64,000 nucleotides of DNA, taken from the NCBI GenBank assembly GCA_947386115.1, contig CANDNO010000003.1:1-64000 (forward strand). The letters run 5' to 3'. The position numbers and the translations under genes are program-made. The DNA comes from an uncultured Muribaculaceae bacterium (GTDB lineage Bacteria; Bacteroidota; Bacteroidia; Bacteroidales; Muribaculaceae). The notes under the pieces were generated by a model, which was not told the origin of the DNA, searched no databases, and saw only the letters and a list, made by a program, of their open reading frames with translations. Position 1 is the first letter of the stretch, and each line of letters begins with the position of its first letter. Below, in pieces: positions 28,927 through 38,486 of the stretch.

Positions 28927-30498
28927 ATGATCAACCCCAGCGAGATATCAGAGGTTCTCAAACAACAACTTGAGAACGTAAACACTAAAGTAACGTTTGA
29001 CGAAACAGGTACCGTACTCAACGTCGGTGACGGCGTTGCCCACGTCTATGGCCTCGACAATGTATGTGCCAACGAGCTCGTGGAATTTGAGAACGGTGTG
29101 ATGGGCGTCGCACTCAACCTCGAGGAAAGCAACGTCGGCGTCATCCTGCTCAACAACGTCAACTCGGTCACTGAGAATATGAGCGTGCGCCGCACCGGCC
29201 GCATCGCTTCGATTCCCGTAGGCGACGGCCTCTTCGGCCGCGTTATCAACGTGCTGGGTGAGCCTATCGACGGCCGCGGCCCCATCACGGGCGAGTTGCT
29301 GTCGATGCCCCTCGAGCGCAAGGCTCCCGGTGTTATTTTCCGTCAGCCGGTTAAGCAGCCCCTCGAGACCGGTATCAAGGCCGTTGACTCGATGGTGCCC
29401 ATAGGTCGTGGCCAGCGCGAGCTTATTATCGGCGACCGCCAGATCGGTAAGACAGCCATCGCCATCGACACCATCATCAACCAGCGTGCCAACTTCGAGG
29501 CCGGCAAACCCGTATATTGTATCTATGTAGCCATCGGCCAGAAAGCATCGTCGATCGCCGCTACCGTAGAGACCCTGCGCCAGCACGGCGCCCTCGACTA
29601 CACCGTAGTCGTAGCAGCTACCGCATCCGACTCGGCTTCGATGCGCTACTACTCACCCTTCGCGGGCGTAGCCATCGGCGAGTATATCCGCGACACAGGC
29701 CGCGACGCGCTCATCGTGTATGATGACCTGTCGAAACAGGCTGTCGCCTACCGCGAGATTTCGCTTATCCTCAAGCGCCCCTCGGGACGTGAGGCCTACC
29801 CCGGCGATATCTTCTACCTCCACTCGCGCCTCTTGGAGCGTGCTGCCAAGATTATCGACAACCAGCACGTGGCATCGATGATGAACGACCTCCCCGAGGT
29901 GCTCAAGCCCATCGTCAAGGGTGGCGGCTCGCTCACAGCGCTCCCCATCATCGAGACCCAGGCAGGCGACGTATCGGCCTACATTCCTACCAACGTGATT
30001 TCGATCACCGACGGTCAGATTTACCTTGAGTCGGCCCTCTTCAACCGCGGTATCCGTCCCGCCATCAACGTGGGCATCTCCGTTTCGCGCGTAGGTGGTA
30101 ACGCTCAGATCAAACCGATGAAAAAGGTTGCCGGTACACTGAAAATCGACCAGGCTCAGTTCCGCGAGCTTGAATCATTCACCAAATTCGGCGGCGACAT
30201 CGACCCCGTTACCGCACGCGTCATCGACCGCGGCCGTAAGAACGAGCGCCTCCTCATCCAGCCCCAGTACCAGCCCGTACCCGTAGCCGAGGAGGTAGCA
30301 ATCATCTACTGCGGCGTTAACGGCCTGCTCGAAAACGTTCCCCTCGACAAGGTCGCAGAGTTCCAGCAGTCCTACCTGCAGCTGCTCCGCGCCAAGTATC
30401 AGGCTACCGTGCTCGACCGCATCGCAGCCGGCGACATGAACGACGAGGTAACAAAACTCATGACCGAGGCAGCCAAAGAGGTAGCCGGACGCTACTAA
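28927..30498 (+). CDS. atpA: ATP synthase F1 subunit alpha
   Basis: The non-catalytic nucleotide-binding subunit. It has 523 residues. Walker A GDRQIGKT is at residues 169-176; the arginine-finger region [11 protein letters not shown] is near residue 378. N-terminal crown, central and C-terminal helical domains are all present. It follows atpH by 3 bases and precedes atpG by 70. Confidence 0.97.
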   Translation: MINPSEISEVLKQQLENVNTKVTFDETGTVLNVGDGVAHVYGLDNVCANELVEFENGVMGVALNLEESNVGVILLNNVNSVTENMSVRRTGRIASIPVGDGLFGRVINVLGEPIDGRGPITGELLSMPLERKAPGVIFRQPVKQPLETGIKAVDSMVPIGRGQRELIIGDRQIGKTAIAIDTIINQRANFEAGKPVYCIYVAIGQKASSIAATVETLRQHGALDYTVVVAATASDSASMRYYSPFAGVAIGEYIRDTGRDALIVYDDLSKQAVAYREISLILKRPSGREAYPGDIFYLHSRLLERAAKIIDNQHVASMMNDLPEVLKPIVKGGGSLTALPIIETQAGDVSAYIPTNVISITDGQIYLESALFNRGIRPAINVGISVSRVGGNAQIKPMKKVAGTLKIDQAQFRELESFTKFGGDIDPVTARVIDRGRKNERLLIQPQYQPVPVAEEVAIIYCGVNGLLENVPLDKVAEFQQSYLQLLRAKYQATVLDRIAAGDMNDEVTKLMTEAAKEVAGRY

Positions 30499-30568
30499 TC
30501 ACTGCCCCGAATCCTAAAAAAACGAACATTATAATAAACAATCATAACACAACCCCAGGCACTCAACA

Positions 30569-31447
30569 ATGGCAACACTACGCGAGCTAAAAGCAAGAAT
30601 AGGGTCGGTAGCTTCAAGCGAGAAGATTACCGGCGCCATGAAGATGATATCATCGGCCAAGATGCACAAGGCCGAGCAGGCGCTACGCCAGCTCAAGCCC
30701 TACCGCAGCCAGGTCGAGACAATCATAGCCAACCTGCTCAGCGCCGACGTCGATTTTGCATCGCCACTGCTTGAGAGCCGCGAGGTGAAGAACATCGCAC
30801 TTGTAGTATTGGGTTCCGACGACGGCCTCTGCGGCGCCTACAACGTCAATATCTACAAACAGCTTGTTGTCAAGCTCGACGAGCTCCGCTCCCGGCACCC
30901 CGAGGCAAACGTGACCATACTGCCCGTAGGCTCCAAAATCGCCAAACAAGTAGTGAAACTTGGCGACAGCAGGGTCAAGGTCGATATCAACACCGGCGTC
31001 GACTCCAAGAGCGACGAAGAAGCCGTCAAGATATTCACGGCAGCCATGCGCGACAGCTTCATGTCGGGACAATACGACCTCGTGGTATCGCTGTCGACCC
31101 ACTATTACAGCGTAAGCCGCCAGCGCATCGAGTCGCGCCAGATACTCCCCGTCGAGGCATCATCGCTCTCGGGCAACAACACCGGCGTCACAATCAAGCC
31201 CTACATCTTCGAGCCATCGGCACGCGCCATCGTCGACTCGGTGCTCCCCTTGTTCCAGCTCGCCGTCATGCAGGACCTGTTCACACAGAACAGAGCATCG
31301 GAACAGGCCGCACGCGTCATGGCCATGCAGAGCGCCAACGACAACGCCAAGAAACTGCTCGAGCAGCTGCGCCTTGAATACAACAAGCTGCGCCAGCAGT
31401 CGATCACCAACGAGCTCCTCGATATCGTGGGCGGACAAGTGAGATAA
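30569..31447 (+). CDS. atpG: ATP synthase F1 subunit gamma
   Basis: The central rotor shaft. It has 292 residues. The N-terminal helix reads LRELKARIGSVASSEKITGAMKMIS and the C-terminal helix ASEQAARVMAMQSANDNAKKL; these form the coiled coil that turns inside F1. The middle Rossmann-like part includes GSDDGLCGAYN. It closes the ATP synthase block; after 50 bases the Complex I genes resume with nuoI. Confidence 0.95.
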   Translation: MATLRELKARIGSVASSEKITGAMKMISSAKMHKAEQALRQLKPYRSQVETIIANLLSADVDFASPLLESREVKNIALVVLGSDDGLCGAYNVNIYKQLVVKLDELRSRHPEANVTILPVGSKIAKQVVKLGDSRVKVDINTGVDSKSDEEAVKIFTAAMRDSFMSGQYDLVVSLSTHYYSVSRQRIESRQILPVEASSLSGNNTGVTIKPYIFEPSARAIVDSVLPLFQLAVMQDLFTQNRASEQAARVMAMQSANDNAKKLLEQLRLEYNKLRQQSITNELLDIVGGQVR

Positions 31448-31497
31448 CATTATTGATAAAGCAGAAAAACAATAACTAAACAGATATACACAACATT

Positions 31498-32127
31498 ATG
31501 GGAAGTGTAAAAGATTATTTCTCTTCATTGGGTCACGGCATCTCGAGCCTTGTCAAGGGCATGCAGGTGACCGGTAAGGAGTTTATAACCCCTAAGATTA
31601 CCGAGCGATATCCCGAAAACCGCGAGACGCATCACTACCCCGAGCGTTTTCGCGCTTGCCTCGAGCTCATCTACGACGCCGAGGGAAACCACAAGTGTAT
31701 CGCCTGCGGCACATGTGAGCGCAACTGCCCCAACGGCACTATCAACGTCATCACAAAGATGATCGATACCTGGGACGGCAAGAAAAAGAAAAAACTCGAC
31801 CGCTACGTCTACGACCTTGGCAGCTGCACATTCTGCCAGCTCTGCGTGACCTCTTGCCCCACCAATGCGCTGAAATTCTCAAACGACTTCGAGCAAGCCG
31901 TGTTCACCCGCTCAAAACTCGTCAAGCAGCTCAACTATCTCCCCGAGAAGCCCGAACCCGAGCCCACCGAGGAGGAGAAAGCCAAGATACTGGCCGAGCG
32001 TGAAGCCAAGATTGCAGCCGCCAAGGCCGCCGCTGCAGCCAAAGCTGCCGCTGCCAAAGCCGCTGCCGCCGACGGCGCCGCTCCCGCAGCCAAGCCTGCA
32101 GCCGATTCATCAACCGATAACAAATAA
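31498..32127 (+). CDS. nuoI: Complex I subunit NuoI with Ala/Lys-rich C-terminal tail
   Basis: The two-cluster ferredoxin subunit that carries N6a and N6b. It has 209 residues. Ligands are C67, C70, C73, C77 and C110, C113, C116, C120, both in CxxCxxCxxxC spacing. Residues from about 155 onward are not part of the usual fold: an acidic stretch is followed by a long Ala/Lys run, probably a single charged helix. As the first nuo gene after the atp block, it would take electrons from the missing NuoG position. Confidence 0.94.
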   Translation: MGSVKDYFSSLGHGISSLVKGMQVTGKEFITPKITERYPENRETHHYPERFRACLELIYDAEGNHKCIACGTCERNCPNGTINVITKMIDTWDGKKKKKLDRYVYDLGSCTFCQLCVTSCPTNALKFSNDFEQAVFTRSKLVKQLNYLPEKPEPEPTEEEKAKILAEREAKIAAAKAAAAAKAAAAKAAAADGAAPAAKPAADSSTDNK

Positions 32128-32141
32128 GCTACACAATCATA

Positions 32142-32654
32142 ATGGAATCATTAGGAAGCATCATCACCTACGTGGTAATAGCACTCGCGATTATCGTTTT
32201 CTCGATTCTCGCAGTCACTACACGCAAAATTTTGCGTGCCGCCACTTACCTGCTCTTTGCTCTCTTTGCAACAGCGGCAGTGTATTTCAAACTCGACTAT
32301 GAGTTTCTCGGTGGCGTACAGATAGCCGTCTATGCGGGCGGTATCGTCGTGCTGGTAGTATTTGCGATTCTGCTCACTACCCACCCCGGCAGCAACAGCG
32401 AGCGCCTTGCTTCGCGCAGCCGTCGCCTGGGCCTTTTGGCAGGTCTCGCAGCCCTCGCCGTGGGAGCCTACTCGCTCATCACCCGCTGCGAACTCCTCGC
32501 TTCGGCACCCGCGATGTCTAACCCCGACATGGACACAATCGGAACAGCCCTGCTCGGATCGGGCCACAACCAGTACCTCCTTCCCTTCGAGGCTGTCAGC
32601 GTCCTGTTACTCGCATGTATAATTGGCGGCGTTGTTGTCGCTCGTAAACGATAA
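32142..32654 (+). CDS. nuoJ: Complex I subunit NuoJ
   Basis: A 170-residue membrane subunit with five TM segments. The motif VQIAVYAGGIVVLVVFAILLT (about residues 55-75) is the broken TM3 typical of NuoJ. It starts 14 bases after nuoI and is followed by nuoK after 6. Length and topology are normal. Confidence 0.93.
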   Translation: MESLGSIITYVVIALAIIVFSILAVTTRKILRAATYLLFALFATAAVYFKLDYEFLGGVQIAVYAGGIVVLVVFAILLTTHPGSNSERLASRSRRLGLLAGLAALAVGAYSLITRCELLASAPAMSNPDMDTIGTALLGSGHNQYLLPFEAVSVLLLACIIGGVVVARKR

Positions 32655-32660
32655 ACCGAT

Positions 32661-32972
32661 ATGGAAATAAACGCTCTGTATTACCTTATCCCGTCACTGA
32701 TCATGTTTGCATGTGGCGTGTACGGTTTTATCACACGCCGCAACATGATTGCGATGCTCATCTCGCTCGAGTTGATGCTCAACTCGGTCGACATGAACTT
32801 TGTAGTGTTCAACCGTTTCCTGTTCCCCGGCCAGATGGAGGGCATGTTCTTCACCCTCTTCGCCATCGCCATCGCAGCCGCCGAGACAGCCCTGGCTATT
32901 GCCATCATTGTTAACGTTTATCGCGCCAACAACGATATCGACGTGCGCGACATTTGTAAAATGAAATTCTAA
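32661..32972 (+). CDS. nuoK: Complex I subunit NuoK
   Basis: A 103-residue, three-TM antiporter-like small subunit. The two membrane glutamates of the coupling path are visible in ISLELMLNSVDMNFV (about residue 36) and AAAETALAIAIIVN (about residue 74). Start follows nuoJ by 6 bases, and nuoL by 9. Confidence 0.94.
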   Translation: MEINALYYLIPSLIMFACGVYGFITRRNMIAMLISLELMLNSVDMNFVVFNRFLFPGQMEGMFFTLFAIAIAAAETALAIAIIVNVYRANNDIDVRDICKMKF

Positions 32973-32981
32973 TCCCACGAT

Positions 32982-35057
32982 ATGGAAACCTCAGCAATTC
33001 TTATTTTAGCAATTCCCCTGTTGATGTTCCTCTTCCTGGGACTCGCAGGCAAGTATCTGACCCACAAGTGGGCCGGCATACTTGGCACCATGGGCATGGG
33101 TATCACTATGTGCCTCGCCTACACGGTTGCTTTCGAATACTTCTTCTCGGGCAACCAGTTCTTCATCGACGAAGCCGGCAACCGCCTGCAGCACGTTGTC
33201 TTCAACCACGACTGGCTCAACTTCTACGACAAGCTGTCGATTCGCATCGGCTTCCTGCTCGACCCCATCTCGGCAATGATGCTCGTTGTGATCACGACAA
33301 TCTCGTTTATGGTTCACCTCTACAGCAACGGCTACATGCGCGACCATCACGGCGTGTGGGAGACAGGCTTCCAGCGTTTCTACGCTTTCCTGTCGCTCTT
33401 CAGCTTCTCGATGCTCGGCCTCGTTGTCGCCACCAACATTTTCCAGATGTACATCTTCTGGGAGCTCGTGGGTGCATCATCTTACCTGCTCATCGGCTTC
33501 TACTACACCAAGCACTCGGCTGTATCGGCTTCTAAGAAAGCATTCATCGTTACACGTTTCGCCGACCTTGGCTTCCTCATCGGTATCCTCGTTCTCTCGT
33601 TCTATGTAGGATTCTACGGCGAGGGCAACATCACCGACGCTTTCACTTTCACATCGCTCACATCGGTACCCGTTGACGGTATCGCCGACACATATCACGT
33701 ATCGGAAGGCACAGCCCAGATGATTCGCGGCCTCTTCGAGAACAGCGCCGCTCCCATGTTCATGGGTGCATCGGTGCTCACATGGGCCCTCGTCCTCATC
33801 TTCATGGGCGGCATGGGTAAATCGGCCATGATGCCTCTTCACATCTGGCTCCCCGACGCCATGGAAGGCCCCACCCCCGTGTCGGCCCTCATCCACGCTG
33901 CCACGATGGTTGTAGCCGGTGTCTACCTCGTAGCCCGTCTCTTCCCGCTCTATCTCATGCAGCCTACCGCACTCGACATCATCACCGTCGTTGGTGCTGT
34001 CACAGCTCTTTATGCAGCCATGGTTGCCTGCACACAGATCGACATCAAGCGCGTGCTCGCCTTCTCGACAATCTCTCAGATTGCATTCATGATGGTATCG
34101 CTCGGCGTAACCCGCATCGACCACTCTACCGCACTCGGCCACGAGGTGCACGAGGGTCTGGGCTACATGGCCTCGATGTTCCACCTGTTCACACACGCCA
34201 TGTTCAAGGCCCTGCTGTTCCTCGGTGCCGGCGCGCTCATCCACGCCATCGGCTCGAACGACTACACCGCCATGCACGGCCTGCGCAAATACATGCCCGT
34301 AACCCACCTCACATTCCTCATCGGCTGTCTCGCCATCGCCGGTATCATCCCGTTCGCCGGATTCTTCTCTAAGGACGAGATTCTTACCGCCTGCTTCGGC
34401 CACTCGACCGTATGGGCCATCTGGATGGCAGCTGTAGCCGGCCTCACCGCCTTCTACATGTTCCGCCTCTACTTCCTCATCTTCTGGTGGAAAGAGCACA
34501 AAGTACACGAAGGTCACCACGCTCCCCACGACCAGCCCTGGACAATGACACTTCCCCTCGTCATCCTCGCCGCTATCTCGATCGTGGCCGGCTTCGTACC
34601 CTTCGGCTCGCTCGTTACCTGGAACGGGCACCCCATCACAGGCGACGGCTTCCTCACCAACCTCGAGAACCTCAACTGGGGTGTAGCCTCACTGTCACTC
34701 ATCATCGCCATCATCGGCATCCTTGTCGCCATGGTAATGTATAAGAAAGAAAACGCTATCCCCGAGCGCATGCACAACGCCCTTCCCAACCTCTGGCGCT
34801 GGTGTCACCACCGCTTCTACTGGGACGAGCTCTACCAGTTCATCACCCACCGCATCATCTTCGGCCTCGTTTGCCGCCCCATCGCATGGTTCGACCGTCA
34901 CATCATCGATGGCACGATGGATGCCTTTGCAGCTGTTACCAACAAAGCCTCGTTCGCAATACGCGGCTTCCAGTCGGGCAACGTGCACATGTATGTGTGG
35001 ATTTATCTCATCGGCGCGGTGCTCCTGGCTGCCGTCACTATGATATGTGTTCTGTAA
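32982..35057 (+). CDS. nuoL: Complex I subunit NuoL
   Basis: The distal antiporter-like pump subunit with the long lateral helix. It has 691 residues and about 16 TM segments. Visible family motifs include FWELVGASSYLLIGFYY, MPLHIWLPDAMEGPTPVSALIHAATMV (Lys and His of the proton path) and the C-terminal amphipathic region before the last TM. No interruption is seen. Confidence 0.95.
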   Translation: METSAILILAIPLLMFLFLGLAGKYLTHKWAGILGTMGMGITMCLAYTVAFEYFFSGNQFFIDEAGNRLQHVVFNHDWLNFYDKLSIRIGFLLDPISAMMLVVITTISFMVHLYSNGYMRDHHGVWETGFQRFYAFLSLFSFSMLGLVVATNIFQMYIFWELVGASSYLLIGFYYTKHSAVSASKKAFIVTRFADLGFLIGILVLSFYVGFYGEGNITDAFTFTSLTSVPVDGIADTYHVSEGTAQMIRGLFENSAAPMFMGASVLTWALVLIFMGGMGKSAMMPLHIWLPDAMEGPTPVSALIHAATMVVAGVYLVARLFPLYLMQPTALDIITVVGAVTALYAAMVACTQIDIKRVLAFSTISQIAFMMVSLGVTRIDHSTALGHEVHEGLGYMASMFHLFTHAMFKALLFLGAGALIHAIGSNDYTAMHGLRKYMPVTHLTFLIGCLAIAGIIPFAGFFSKDEILTACFGHSTVWAIWMAAVAGLTAFYMFRLYFLIFWWKEHKVHEGHHAPHDQPWTMTLPLVILAAISIVAGFVPFGSLVTWNGHPITGDGFLTNLENLNWGVASLSLIIAIIGILVAMVMYKKENAIPERMHNALPNLWRWCHHRFYWDELYQFITHRIIFGLVCRPIAWFDRHIIDGTMDAFAAVTNKASFAIRGFQSGNVHMYVWIYLIGAVLLAAVTMICVL

Positions 35058-35117
35058 TCACGGCACCCTTGAGTTAGCTAATACGATAATAAACCAATTA
35101 GATCATATATAGTAATT

Positions 35118-36671
35118 ATGTTGTTCGATAATATATTAATCTATTTCGTGCTCATTCCCCTTGTCATGCTCGGGGGCGTGGCACTGAGTCGCAACATCAA
35201 GCAGATCCGCGCCGTAGCTGTCATCGGTTCGACCGCGCTGATAGCACTGAGCGTCTATCTGATATATCAATGGCTTAATCCCACTCCCGAGGCAGCCGAG
35301 CTTGCTGCCGCCCACGACGGGATGTACCACTATGCATCATGGAAATGGTTCTCGGCCCAAGGCCTAAACATCAACCTCACCGTTGGTGTCGACGGCGTGT
35401 CGATAGCCATGCTCCTGCTCTCTTCGATAATACTGTTTACAGGTTCGTTCGCCTCGTGGACGATAGCCCAGCCCAAGGCATTCTTCCTTTGGCTCATCCT
35501 GTTGTCGACCGGCGTGTTTGGATTCTTCATCACCATCGACCTGTTCACAATGTTCATGTTCTATGAGGTAGCTCTTATCCCCATGTACCTGCTCATCGGC
35601 GTTTGGGGCTCAGGCAACAAGAACTACTCGGCCATGAAGCTTACCCTCATGCTCATGGGCGGCTCGGCATTCCTCATGCTCGGTCTCATCGGTATCTACT
35701 ACCACTCGTCGGCCGACGGACAGTACACCTGGAACCTCCTCGAGATCGCCAACAACAACGCCATCTCGACAGGCTGGCAGTACTTCCTGTTCCCCATGAC
35801 CTTTGTAGGCTTCGGCGTGCTCGGCGCCATGTTCCCCTTCCACACATGGAGCCCCGACGGTCACGCATCGGCCCCCACGGCAGTGTCAATGCTCCACGCC
35901 GGCGTGCTCATGAAACTTGGCGGCTACGGTTGCTTCCGTGTTGCCATGTATCTGATGCCTCAGGCTGCCAACGACCTCGCCTGGATATTCCTTATCCTCA
36001 CCGGCATCTCGGTTGTTTACGGCGCCTTCTCGGCCTGCGTTCAGACCGACCTTAAGTACATCAACGCCTACTCATCAGTGTCACACTGCGGCCTCGTGCT
36101 CTTCGCCATCCTCATGATCAACACCACCGCCATGACCGGTGCCATCATGCAGATGCTTTCACACGGTCTCATGACAGCCCTCTTCTTCGCCCTCATCGGT
36201 ATGATCTACGGTCGTACCCACACCCGCGACATCACCAAGATGGGCGGCCTCATGAAGATCATGCCCTACCTCGCCGTCTGCTACGTCATCGCAGGTATGG
36301 CTTCGCTCGGCCTCCCCGGCCTCTCGGGCTTCGTGGCTGAGATGACAATCTTCGTAGGCTCGTTCCAGCAGGGTATGGCCGACTATCTCGCCGGCGGCGG
36401 TTCGCTCCGTCTGGTGTTCACCATCATCGCCTGCTGCTCAATCGTAATCACAGCCGTCTACATCCTCCGCGTTGTAGGCAAGCTCCTCTTCGGTCCCGTA
36501 CAGGACAAACACCACCTGGAGCTCACCGACGCCACCTGGTGGGAGCGTCTGTCGACTGCGACACTCATCGTCTGCGTAGCTGCCATAGGCTGTTTCCCCA
36601 ACTTCTTTGAAAACTTGATTCGCGGCACCTTCGACCCTGAGATCTTCCGTGCCATCGCGATGAACTTCTAA
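35118..36671 (+). CDS. nuoM: Complex I subunit NuoM
   Basis: An antiporter-like pump subunit with 517 residues and about 14 TM segments. Key parts are FMFYEVALIPMYLLIG with the TM5 glutamate, FPFHTWSPDGHASAPTAVSMLHAGVLMKLGGYG, and the broken-helix region NAYSSVSHCGL. It begins 60 bases after nuoL and leads into nuoN after 20. Confidence 0.95.
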   Translation: MLFDNILIYFVLIPLVMLGGVALSRNIKQIRAVAVIGSTALIALSVYLIYQWLNPTPEAAELAAAHDGMYHYASWKWFSAQGLNINLTVGVDGVSIAMLLLSSIILFTGSFASWTIAQPKAFFLWLILLSTGVFGFFITIDLFTMFMFYEVALIPMYLLIGVWGSGNKNYSAMKLTLMLMGGSAFLMLGLIGIYYHSSADGQYTWNLLEIANNNAISTGWQYFLFPMTFVGFGVLGAMFPFHTWSPDGHASAPTAVSMLHAGVLMKLGGYGCFRVAMYLMPQAANDLAWIFLILTGISVVYGAFSACVQTDLKYINAYSSVSHCGLVLFAILMINTTAMTGAIMQMLSHGLMTALFFALIGMIYGRTHTRDITKMGGLMKIMPYLAVCYVIAGMASLGLPGLSGFVAEMTIFVGSFQQGMADYLAGGGSLRLVFTIIACCSIVITAVYILRVVGKLLFGPVQDKHHLELTDATWWERLSTATLIVCVAAIGCFPNFFENLIRGTFDPEIFRAIAMNF

Positions 36672-36691
36672 ACGCTCTAAGATAAACCATC

Positions 36692-38149
36692 ATGGATTAT
36701 TCACAGTTCTTACTAATGAAGCAGGAGATTGCACTCCTGGTAGTATTCCTGCTGGTGTTCCTCTACGACACCTTCGCACCCAAGAAAGCGCTCGGAGCCC
36801 TGTCCGGTATCACATGCGCACTCTTCGGCATCTACACCATCGCAGGGTTCTGCACATGCGTGACAGGCGTCTCTGACACAGCCTTTGCCGGCATGTATGC
36901 CACGTCACCCATCATCGCTATGATCAAGAATGTACTCAATGTGGGCGTCCTCATCGTCCTCATCCAGTCGGTTAAATGGGTCAACAACGACTCCACCGTC
37001 GTGCGCCGCGGCGAGTTCTACGAGCTCCTGCTCGTAACGCTCTTCGGCATGTACCTCATGATATCGGCACGCCACTTCCTGCTCTTCGTCATCGGCCTCG
37101 AGTCGGCTTCACTCCCCCTCGCAGCCATGGTCGCCTTCGACAAGAAGCGCTACGAGAGCCACGAGGCATCAATAAAGTACATCCTCACCGCCGTGTTCTC
37201 GTCAGCCATCTTCATGATGGGTCTGTCGTTCGTTTACGGTCTGAGCGGCTCGCTCTACTTCAGCGAAATCTACGGCGCCATCGGCTCGGTCTCATCGCCC
37301 ATGATCATTTGTGCACTCGCATTCGTGATCGCCGGCGTAGGCTTCAAGCTCTCGCTCGTACCCTTCCACCTCTGGACCGCCGACGTTTATCAGGGAGCCC
37401 CCACCCCCGTTACCTCCTACCTCTCGGTAATCTCTAAAGGCTCGGCCGCATTCGCCTTCCTTGTAATCCTCGTACAGTGCTTCGGCGCCGTCTACGAAGA
37501 CGCCTGGGAGTGGATGCTCTACGCCCTCATCATCCTCACGATTACCATCGGTAACCTCTTTGCCATACGCCAGCGCAACATGAAGCGCTTCCTCGCATTC
37601 TCGTCAGTGTCACAGGCCGGCTACATCATGCTCGGCATCGTAGGCATGAACGCGATGGGACTCGCAGCCATGGTCTACTACATCCTCGTGTATGTATTCA
37701 GCAACCTCGCAGCATTCGGCGTAATCCAGGCCATCGAGAACAACACCGGTAAAGTAGATATGGACGACTACCGCGGCCTGAGCAAGACCAACCCCAAGCT
37801 CTCATTCGCAATGATGCTTGCAATGTTCTCGCTCGCCGGTATCCCCCCCTTCGCCGGATTCTTCTCCAAGTTCTTCATCTTCACAGCAGCCATCAATCAG
37901 GGTTCGATAGCCATCTACGTACTCGTGTTGATCGCACTTATCAACACCATCATCTCGCTCTACTACTACCTCCTTGTAGTAAAAGCGATGTACATCAGCG
38001 ACGAGCCCTCGACAATAGAGCGATTCAAGTCGAGCTGCACCGACCGTGTCGGCCTCATCATCACCGTAGCCGGCATCATCTTCCTCGGCATCGTAAGCGT
38101 GGTCTACAACCACATCCTCACCCTCGCCGAGCGCAGCGGCCTCTTCTAA
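36692..38149 (+). CDS. nuoN: Complex I subunit NuoN
   Basis: The third antiporter-like subunit, next to NuoK. It has 485 residues and about 14 TM segments. Visible motifs are VIGLESASLPLAAMVAF with the TM5 glutamate, LVPFHLWTADVYQGAPTPVTSYL, and FSSVSQAGYIMLG. It is the last gene of the cluster; a strong terminator starts 21 bases after the stop. nuoE, nuoF and nuoG are absent. Confidence 0.95.
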   Translation: MDYSQFLLMKQEIALLVVFLLVFLYDTFAPKKALGALSGITCALFGIYTIAGFCTCVTGVSDTAFAGMYATSPIIAMIKNVLNVGVLIVLIQSVKWVNNDSTVVRRGEFYELLLVTLFGMYLMISARHFLLFVIGLESASLPLAAMVAFDKKRYESHEASIKYILTAVFSSAIFMMGLSFVYGLSGSLYFSEIYGAIGSVSSPMIICALAFVIAGVGFKLSLVPFHLWTADVYQGAPTPVTSYLSVISKGSAAFAFLVILVQCFGAVYEDAWEWMLYALIILTITIGNLFAIRQRNMKRFLAFSSVSQAGYIMLGIVGMNAMGLAAMVYYILVYVFSNLAAFGVIQAIENNTGKVDMDDYRGLSKTNPKLSFAMMLAMFSLAGIPPFAGFFSKFFIFTAAINQGSIAIYVLVLIALINTIISLYYYLLVVKAMYISDEPSTIERFKSSCTDRVGLIITVAGIIFLGIVSVVYNHILTLAERSGLF

Positions 38150-38170
38150 ACGCCCCTCCATTCATCACAC

Positions 38171-38203
38171 AAAGCGGGACGCCCCACGGCGCCCCGCTTT
38201 TTC
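38171..38203 (+). terminator. Rho-independent terminator of the nuo-atp cluster
   Basis: A 13-base stem with one mismatch (AAAGCGGGACGCC at 38171-38183, GGCGCCCCGCTTT at 38188-38200), a CCAC loop and a T-run. It is the first convincing terminator after the promoter at 20.5 kb. Confidence 0.85.
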
Positions 38204-38261
38204 ATCCCCCCACATCAACCCCACAAACCCCACACTAAATCAACGCGAAACCCACATCAAA

Positions 38262-38288
38262 CGTAGGGACATGCCTTCGGCATGTTTC
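38262..38288. repeat. REP-like palindromic element, copy 1
   Basis: A 27-base unit with a perfect 7-base stem (ACATGCC, TTC, GGCATGT) and flanks CGTAGGG and TTTC. The reverse complement occurs at 59018-59044 with one difference, in the loop, so this is a dispersed repeat. Confidence 0.75.
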
Positions 38289-38315
38289 TCTAATAATCAA
38301 TAACATACCCACCCC

Positions 38316-38408
38316 AACCGCAGCGCGGTTGCATTTAACCACCCCCACGATCATTCGTGGGGTACCAACACCCTCTCCCCCGCCACAACCGCGGAGCGGT
38401 TGCATTTA
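38316..38408. repeat. Pair of direct 22-base hairpin repeats around a perfect palindrome
   Basis: Two copies (38316-38337 and 38387-38408) of AACCGC, three variable bases, then GCGGTTGCATTTA; the triplets are AGC and GGA. Each forms a 6-base hairpin. Between them is CCCCACGA-TCAT-TCGTGGGG at 38343-38362. The 337-base gap between nuoN and the AAA gene holds only the terminator and these repeats; I see no gene. Confidence 0.75.
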
Positions 38409-38486
38409 GGATTACGACTTTCAATTAATCATGACAATGCACGCCGCAAAATAATTCACGGTGGCAAACGTGGCTGAATAGCGAGG

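Noticed and set aside
33477..34631. A 384-codon minus-strand frame across nuoL
   Set aside because: Rich in Glu, Gly and His as expected from the complement of membrane-protein codons; no support.
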